Assembly (NCBI GenBank): GCA_014763615.1 | Contig: JACXVB010000021.1 | Span: 1-46,091, forward strand | Source: Sphingobacteriales bacterium | GTDB lineage: Bacteria; Bacteroidota; Bacteroidia; Sphingobacteriales; Sphingobacteriaceae | Reading direction: 5' to 3' | DNA: 46,091 bases | Part shown: one piece after another, positions 40,740 through 46,091 of the stretch | How the letters are laid out: each line of letters begins with the position of its first letter | How positions within the stretch are numbered: position 1 is the first letter of the stretch | Position numbers and translations under genes: made by a program | The notes under the pieces: model-generated | Seen by the model: the letters and a program-made list of their open reading frames with translations, nothing else | What the model was told of the DNA's origin: nothing | The model's database searches: none

Positions 40740-42494
40740 TTAGTACCCTTGATTTTGTTTCAATGTACCTTTGCTTAAATCTATTTGGTTACGTGGAATA
40801 GGATAATACTCGCTCTTGCCTTTTGTAAATGAGGCATTTTTTAAGTAAACCCTATCGTTTTTTTCTTTAGCAATATAAGCATTCAACACCTCAGAAGCGA
40901 TTCCATATCTTACCAAATCAAAGAAACGTTGTCCTTCCATAGCCAATTCTAACTTTCTTTCAAAACGAACTGCTTTAATAGCATAATCTTTAGAAGGGAA
41001 GATAGTGTATAATCCTATCTTATAATTTGCCGCATTAGTGGTTGTATATCCTTTTTCAGGAGCTGCATTATCTTTATAAGTTTTGACCCAGCCTGTAGGA
41101 TCAGCAGATCTTTGGCGTACCCTGTTTACCAATTTCATGGCCTCGTCTAAATTACCCGCTTCCGCTTCTACTTCAGCAGACATTAATAATACATCAGCAA
41201 AACGCATGATGGTATAATTATTTGCATTAACACCTGAAGACCAGAACGAATTATCGGTTAAGGCACCCTGTTGTTTCTTGTAATAAACATTTTTAATAGG
41301 AGCATAAGGACCCCCATTGTTTTGGTCACGGATCCAGTCGTTACCTGGGTGTAATCCCCAATCTAAATAAGGAATGCCTCTTCTGCCTACTGTTTCATCT
41401 AAACGAGGATCTACAGGAGTAGTGATATCTGGAGTAAATGGGTCACTTGATTTTAGTCCTTGATCACTTTTTAAATCTGTGTCGTTCCAAGTATCCAATA
41501 AAGGCAAACCATTAGCATCTACTTTGTAAGAATTCACTAAACTTTGTGAAGGCTGATAAAAACCACAGCATCCACCAGGGCCACCATTGTAAGGATAGTT
41601 TAATACCTCTGTATAGCTGCCTCTGTTACCACCGGAATTATCATTTACAGAATATTGTGCAGAAAAAATTGCTTCTGCACTGTTTTTTGTTTCCGCATTA
41701 AAGTTATCTCGAAATGGTACCAAATCATACTTTTTGCCACCAGCAGTTACGCCGTTAGCAATTACATCATCAAACAAGGGTTTAGCAGCTGAAAACTTAT
41801 GCTCATATAGATAAATTTTACCTAAGAAAGCTTTTGCCGCCCAGCTGTTTGCTCTACCTATTGCTGGTTGGGTAGCTGGCAGGTTGTCTGCGGCAAATTT
41901 CATATCTGCTTCAATCATTGGCCAAACGTCTTTATCATTCGGAACCAAAAGATTGTTATTAGCATAGCTGATAGTTTCATCAACGTAAGGGATATTGTTG
42001 AAAATCCTTTTTAACTCAAAATGGTAGAAAGCCCTCAAAAATCTGGCTTCTCCAAGAGTGGTCTTTTTCTCTGCGTCTGTCATATCCTTTGCTAGTGCAG
42101 CTACTCTGATTACTTCATTACTTCTTTGTATGGCATCATACAATACACGCCACTTACTATCGAAATATGGATTAGATGCGTTCGCTGTGTAAGTTTCAAT
42201 AGAAACTATATCTGCCTGATCGCCAGGATCTGAGCCTTTGTAGGCATCATCAGAGGCAACTCCGCCGAAAACCCAATTGGATGGCCCTGAGCCAAAACCA
42301 GAACCTGCGCCACCAGTTCCATTCAGCAGAGAATAGGCACCTATTAACAGTTTTGAAACACCTGCTGAATTGGCAAGGTTTCCTTGATCTAAGGAACCCA
42401 ATGGAGCTCGCTCCAGAAAATCTCTCTTACAGGCAAGGATGAGGACTCCTAAGGAGAGGCTTGTTGCCAGAAATATTTTTAAAGTTCTTTTCAT
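40740..42494 (-). CDS. SusD/RagB-family lipoprotein (locus 2)
   Basis: A 584-residue SusD-like surface lipoprotein. Its signal peptide ends LILAC, followed by KRDFLERAPLGSLDQ, the typical SusD opening. TPR-like helices (ARFLRAFYHFELKRIFNNIPYVDE) (parts), MRFADVLLMSAEVEAEAG, the signature ERKLELAMEGQRFFDLVRYG, and the C-terminal YYPIPRNQIDLSKGTLKQNQGY (parts) confirm the family. It is longer than the PUL 1 SusD because of inserts around residues 270-370, one of which carries two adjacent Cys (GGCCGFYQ) near residue 305. It binds the ligand for the SusC-type channel encoded 20 bp upstream. The ligand is unknown. Confidence 0.95.
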   Translation of the reverse strand: MKRTLKIFLATSLSLGVLILACKRDFLERAPLGSLDQGNLANSAGVSKLLIGAYSLLNGTGGAGSGFGSGPSNWVFGGVASDDAYKGSDPGDQADIVSIETYTANASNPYFDSKWRVLYDAIQRSNEVIRVAALAKDMTDAEKKTTLGEARFLRAFYHFELKRIFNNIPYVDETISYANNNLLVPNDKDVWPMIEADMKFAADNLPATQPAIGRANSWAAKAFLGKIYLYEHKFSAAKPLFDDVIANGVTAGGKKYDLVPFRDNFNAETKNSAEAIFSAQYSVNDNSGGNRGSYTEVLNYPYNGGPGGCCGFYQPSQSLVNSYKVDANGLPLLDTWNDTDLKSDQGLKSSDPFTPDITTPVDPRLDETVGRRGIPYLDWGLHPGNDWIRDQNNGGPYAPIKNVYYKKQQGALTDNSFWSSGVNANNYTIMRFADVLLMSAEVEAEAGNLDEAMKLVNRVRQRSADPTGWVKTYKDNAAPEKGYTTTNAANYKIGLYTIFPSKDYAIKAVRFERKLELAMEGQRFFDLVRYGIASEVLNAYIAKEKNDRVYLKNASFTKGKSEYYPIPRNQIDLSKGTLKQNQGY

Positions 42495-42514
42495 TTTTAT
42501 ATAGATTAAATTAA

Positions 42515-45500
42515 TTAAAAAGTAAGTTGTACACCTAGGTTATAATTCTTTTGGTTATTTGGGTAATTACCGTAATCAATACCAAAAGCTGCGGTACCCC
42601 CAATCAATTCAGGATCTAAGCCAGTGTACTTGGTAATGGTGAATAAGTTAGCACCTTGTAAATAAACTCTAAAACGATCTATTCCTAAGGTCTTTAATTT
42701 TGTAGACGGTATGGTATAGCCTATGAGTAAAGACTTCAATTTCACGAAAGAAGCATTTTCCAAATAATAAGAATTAGGAACAGCGTTATTGCTAAAGTTA
42801 GAAGCATTTTCTGCTATTGGAGTTTTCGGATTTAAATTTTGTGGTGTCCATGAATTATTTAGCAAATCATTGCTTTTGGCACCCTGGAAAGAAGGATAAA
42901 AATCAGTCCAATAACGTACATAATTTATAGCTTGGTTACCTTGTGAGCCATAAAAGAATGCAGAAAAGTCAAAACCTTTGAAATGTGCACCTAAGTTTAA
43001 ACCATAAGTAAAATCAGGGTTTGGATCTCCAAAGAAAGTACGATCATCCGCAGTAATCTTTCCATCTTTATTCGTGTCGGCATATTTGAAACGACCTGGA
43101 GCTGCAGCATCCTGAGTAGGAGAGCTGGTTACATCGGCAGCGTCTTTAAAGAAGCCAATCACCTGATAACCATAGAAAGCTCCAATAGGATGTCCTACTT
43201 GGTTTCTTACGAAGTTACCAATACGAGAACCACCTGCATCAAAGAAATTGCCAGGTATATTGGTAATGTTACTTTTGTAAGTGCCAGATGTAAGGCCGAT
43301 ATCAAAATTTACTGCACCGGCTTTGCCTCTGTAAGTGGCAGAAATATCTACACCTTTATTTTCTATATTACCAATATTTACAGCTGGTAAAGCTGCCCCC
43401 CCTACGGTTGCAGGAGATTGATCAGAAAATAATAAACCGTTTACTCCTTTTTTATAATATTCCACAGAAAAATCTACACTGCTGTTAAAAAGCGTAGCAT
43501 CTATACCAATATTTGTAAGTTTATCTTCTTCCCATCCGGTTCTTGGATTTCCGATTCGGGTAGCAATAAAACCTTGTAAAGAGCTGTTGCTGGTGCCATT
43601 AATATCGTAATAAGCATTACCAGGGCCACCACCATACTGATTAAAGGCATTGGTTGGGTTAACGTTTAATTGGCTACCCAAAATACCATAACTTCCTTTA
43701 AGTAATAGGTTATCAACCCACTTAACAGATTTCATAAAGCTTTCTTGGGAAATTCTCCAACCTGCAGAAAAAGCAGGGAAAACACCATATCTTTTGTCTG
43801 GTCCAAAACGGGATGACCCATCTCTACGTACGGTAGCGCTTAATAAATATTTGTCATTATAAGCGTAATCTACTTTTGCAAATTGAGAATACAAAGCTTC
43901 TTGATATACATAACTGTAATTAGTAAATCCACCAGAGCCATTGGATAAAGTCCTGAAATTAGGATTATCCGTAAAGTAACCTAAAGCACCACCTCCAATG
44001 CCTCTACCATAATTTTCAACAGCTTCCACACCTATTAAACCTTTTAGGCTATGCTTGCCAAATAACTGATTATATGCTACCGTATTGGTAAAAGTCCAAG
44101 TTCTGTTATATTGAGAATTTTCGCTAAAGCCATTAGAAGCATTGTTCTCGGCATTTTCATAAGTATGGTAAGTATAGTTATAGCCATATTGATTATCCAA
44201 AGTACCTCCAAAAGAACTACGAGCAGTAAAATGCTTTAAGAAATCTACTTCGGCAAAAACATTTCCCTGAATATCCCAAATGTTATACTTATTCCCTGCT
44301 TGGCGATCTGCATTTGCATAAGGATTTTGCGCATTTCCAAGTCCTTGAGCTCTAGTTCCTGCATAATTATGGTTAATGTCAAAAACAGGGATGATAGGTT
44401 GCTGCCTGTAAGCAAATGAAATCGGATTTCCCTCGCTTTGGTTCCCGGCAGGAGTACCTCTTGCATCTCTATAAAAGATGTAAGCATTTTCGCCCACCCT
44501 AATTTTATCTTTGATGTTATAAGTAGTATTAGCTCTCATACTATATCTTTTCAAATAAGTATTGGTTAATGTTCCTTGTTGATCAAAAGCATTTAGAGAA
44601 AGCAGATAGTTTGATTTATCCTGACCACCAGAAGCAGTAACTGTATGACTATTGATGGGTGCAGTTTTGAAAATTTCATGAAACCAGTCTGTTCCTTGTT
44701 TATTGGCGGGAATAATCTGATAAATATTACCCTTGCTGTAGTCTACATTATATTGTGCCAGCTCAGCAGCAGTAGGTTGTCTGGAAACTCCATTGGCATT
44801 GCCAATCAAAAGATAATCTGGAATAATAGGGTTGGTACCGTTACCATATTGCGGATGGGTTGGATTTCCATTACTTCCTACCTGTCCCGAGTTTCTTAAA
44901 GCCTTCCAAGTTAAATCGGCCATTTGCTGCGTATTCAATAAATTGAAAACATTTCCTTTCAAAGGGTTTTGAATTCCTGTATAACCATCGTAATTGATTT
45001 TTGGTTTACCTGATCCTCTTTTGGTGGTTACTACTATTACTCCATTTGAGCCCCTTACGCCATAAACTGCGGCAGCTCCAGCATCTTTTAACACTTGGAT
45101 GGAGGCAATGTCGTTAGCATTAATGTTTTGTAAACTTCCTTGTACACCATCTATCATTACTAGAGGAGTATTGTTTCCTAAGGAAGTAATACCACGTATC
45201 GTAATACTACTACCAGCGCCAGGCTCACCTGAAGTAACAATGTTTAAGCCTGAAGCCCTTCCTTGTAACATTTGCTCAGGGCTACCTGTAGGGATATTTT
45301 TCATTTCCCCTACGTTTACCACAGAAACAGAACCAGTAATGTCCTTTTTCTTTTCAGTAGTATATCCCGTTACAACGACTTCATTTAGCGTACTAAGCGA
45401 AGGAACTAAAACGACGTCGTAGGTTGTCGCATCTGTAACGGTTTTCTCCTGATTGGCATAACCTAAATAAGAGAATACCAAAATATCTCCCTTTTTTGCG

Positions 45501-45706
45501 GTAATTGAATAATTACCACTTAAATCTGTTACCACGCCAATGTTAGAGCCTTTGACCTTAACCGCAGCGCTGATAATAGGTAATTTGTCGTCACTGGAAA
45601 TAACTTTTCCAGTAATTCGCATTTGTGCTTGAACGGGTAATGACGCTACAATACACAAAATGAAGAAGCAAATCTTCCTTTTTTGTTTGAGTAATGAATA
45701 GACCAT
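42515..45706 (-). CDS. SusC-family TonB-dependent transporter (locus 2)
   Basis: A 1063-residue outer-membrane importer. Signal peptide up to LPVQA, carboxypeptidase-like domain (~30-110; ITGKVISSDDKLPIISAAVKV, LVFSYLGYANQEK), plug (~115-240; TEKKKDITGSVSVVN, ITIRGITSLGNNTPLVMIDGV, AVYGVRGSNGVIVVTTKRG in parts), then the barrel with DTNKDGKITADDRTFFGDPNPDF near the C-terminus and the final GVQLTF. It has no STN domain, so it is not an anti-sigma-linked type, and no regulator gene lies beside it in the window. It opens the minus-strand unit SusC-SusD-FG-GAP-haloperoxidase. The substrate cannot be read from the sequence. Confidence 0.95.
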   Translation of the reverse strand: MVYSLLKQKRKICFFILCIVASLPVQAQMRITGKVISSDDKLPIISAAVKVKGSNIGVVTDLSGNYSITAKKGDILVFSYLGYANQEKTVTDATTYDVVLVPSLSTLNEVVVTGYTTEKKKDITGSVSVVNVGEMKNIPTGSPEQMLQGRASGLNIVTSGEPGAGSSITIRGITSLGNNTPLVMIDGVQGSLQNINANDIASIQVLKDAGAAAVYGVRGSNGVIVVTTKRGSGKPKINYDGYTGIQNPLKGNVFNLLNTQQMADLTWKALRNSGQVGSNGNPTHPQYGNGTNPIIPDYLLIGNANGVSRQPTAAELAQYNVDYSKGNIYQIIPANKQGTDWFHEIFKTAPINSHTVTASGGQDKSNYLLSLNAFDQQGTLTNTYLKRYSMRANTTYNIKDKIRVGENAYIFYRDARGTPAGNQSEGNPISFAYRQQPIIPVFDINHNYAGTRAQGLGNAQNPYANADRQAGNKYNIWDIQGNVFAEVDFLKHFTARSSFGGTLDNQYGYNYTYHTYENAENNASNGFSENSQYNRTWTFTNTVAYNQLFGKHSLKGLIGVEAVENYGRGIGGGALGYFTDNPNFRTLSNGSGGFTNYSYVYQEALYSQFAKVDYAYNDKYLLSATVRRDGSSRFGPDKRYGVFPAFSAGWRISQESFMKSVKWVDNLLLKGSYGILGSQLNVNPTNAFNQYGGGPGNAYYDINGTSNSSLQGFIATRIGNPRTGWEEDKLTNIGIDATLFNSSVDFSVEYYKKGVNGLLFSDQSPATVGGAALPAVNIGNIENKGVDISATYRGKAGAVNFDIGLTSGTYKSNITNIPGNFFDAGGSRIGNFVRNQVGHPIGAFYGYQVIGFFKDAADVTSSPTQDAAAPGRFKYADTNKDGKITADDRTFFGDPNPDFTYGLNLGAHFKGFDFSAFFYGSQGNQAINYVRYWTDFYPSFQGAKSNDLLNNSWTPQNLNPKTPIAENASNFSNNAVPNSYYLENASFVKLKSLLIGYTIPSTKLKTLGIDRFRVYLQGANLFTITKYTGLDPELIGGTAAFGIDYGNYPNNQKNYNLGVQLTF

Positions 45707-46091
45707 AGTGTTTGATTAATTGGTTAAAATTTGGTTTGTTTATTTATAAATTGTGATTTTTTCGCTTAATATTAACAGACATACTCATTTTATAGCTTAA
45801 AGAAAAACTCACTCTAAGCAGTATTTAAAATTATTTTTTCATAAAAAAAACTTGTAAATAGGAATCTATATTAGGTTGTTCCGGGCTTACAATTCAATTT
45901 ATCTTTAATTAAAAGAAAAATTTTGTTTTAATTGGTTATTTAAATTCTAATTTATAAAAAATTTAACTTCAAAACCAAAATAATTTAATTTATTTTAAAT
46001 GGCGCATTCAAGTAATAAACGCAACTTTCAGATTATAAAATTAGCCATAAAAACTTGATAAGGAGTTTTAAAGTTTAATGTTTTTCTTGGT
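45707..46091. other. Leader and upstream region of susC2
   Basis: A 385-bp A+T-rich stretch without a supported gene. It must hold the promoter of the minus-strand susC2 operon, but no clear TTTG/TAnnTTTG pair was found on that strand. At the right edge the plus strand has AAGGAG followed 12 bases later by an ATG at 46078, which could be the start of a divergent gene cut off by the window; this is weak. Confidence 0.4.

Noticed and set aside
43190..45422. Plus-strand open frames opposite susC2
   Set aside because: They are the reverse complement of conserved SusC coding sequence and show no independent coding evidence.

Overview
The window comes from the genome of a member of the Bacteroidota, most likely Sphingobacteriaceae and Pedobacter-like. 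The evidence is two SusC/SusD pairs, DUF5686 outer-membrane proteins, lipoproteins whose Cys is followed by Lys/Asp residues, low G+C, a TAnnTTTG-type promoter box, and housekeeping genes (pheS, kbl, trhO) of Bacteroidota type. No rRNA, tRNA or CRISPR was seen.

Layout. 1-3.2 kb (minus): a tightly packed three-gene operon (lipoprotein, uracil-DNA-glycosylase-like protein, membrane protein), and a WYL-type regulator whose last ~49 codons are out of frame. 3.3-3.9 kb (plus): a VapBC-type toxin-antitoxin pair. 3.9-7.7 kb (minus): TetR regulator, Rieske-like lipoprotein with no ligand histidines, pheS, then kbl with two small unknown genes closed by a terminator. 7.8-12.5 kb (plus): two DUF5686 paralogues. 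12.5-13.25 kb: a gene graveyard that includes the 3' end of a third DUF5686 copy. 13.2-15.5 kb (minus): secreted amidohydrolase, DsrE-like protein and small lipoprotein. 15.6-16.6 kb: a REP-associated tyrosine transposase (RAYT) with four copies of a REP palindrome and further hairpins. 16.7-18.4 kb (plus): trhO, a four-helix-bundle pseudogene framed by inverted repeats, and a DUF486 membrane protein.

18.5-35.6 kb (plus) is a complete polysaccharide utilization locus (PUL): a membrane-anchored one-component sensor/regulator, SusC, SusD, a LamG-fold surface lipoprotein, two GH144-family glucanases (one a lipoprotein, one probably soluble), a GH43-like enzyme with a discoidin and a fibronectin III domain, an SGNH esterase, a GH3 beta-glucosidase and an alpha/beta-hydrolase. 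GH144 plus GH3 points to beta-1,2-glucan (sophoran, cyclic osmoregulated glucans) as substrate. The two esterase-like proteins and the GH43-like protein suggest a decorated form of that glucan. Three copies of ATGATGTAGT lie in the susC leader and are candidate operators. A terminator-like hairpin separates the binding/transport genes from the enzyme genes.

35.7-45.7 kb (minus) is a second SusC/SusD locus, converging on the first at a 16-bp perfect hairpin. It has no recognisable glycosidase. Instead it encodes a 1186-residue protein with seven FG-GAP repeats, an ASPIC/UnbV domain and seven more FG-GAP repeats, and a vanadium-haloperoxidase/PAP2-type protein.
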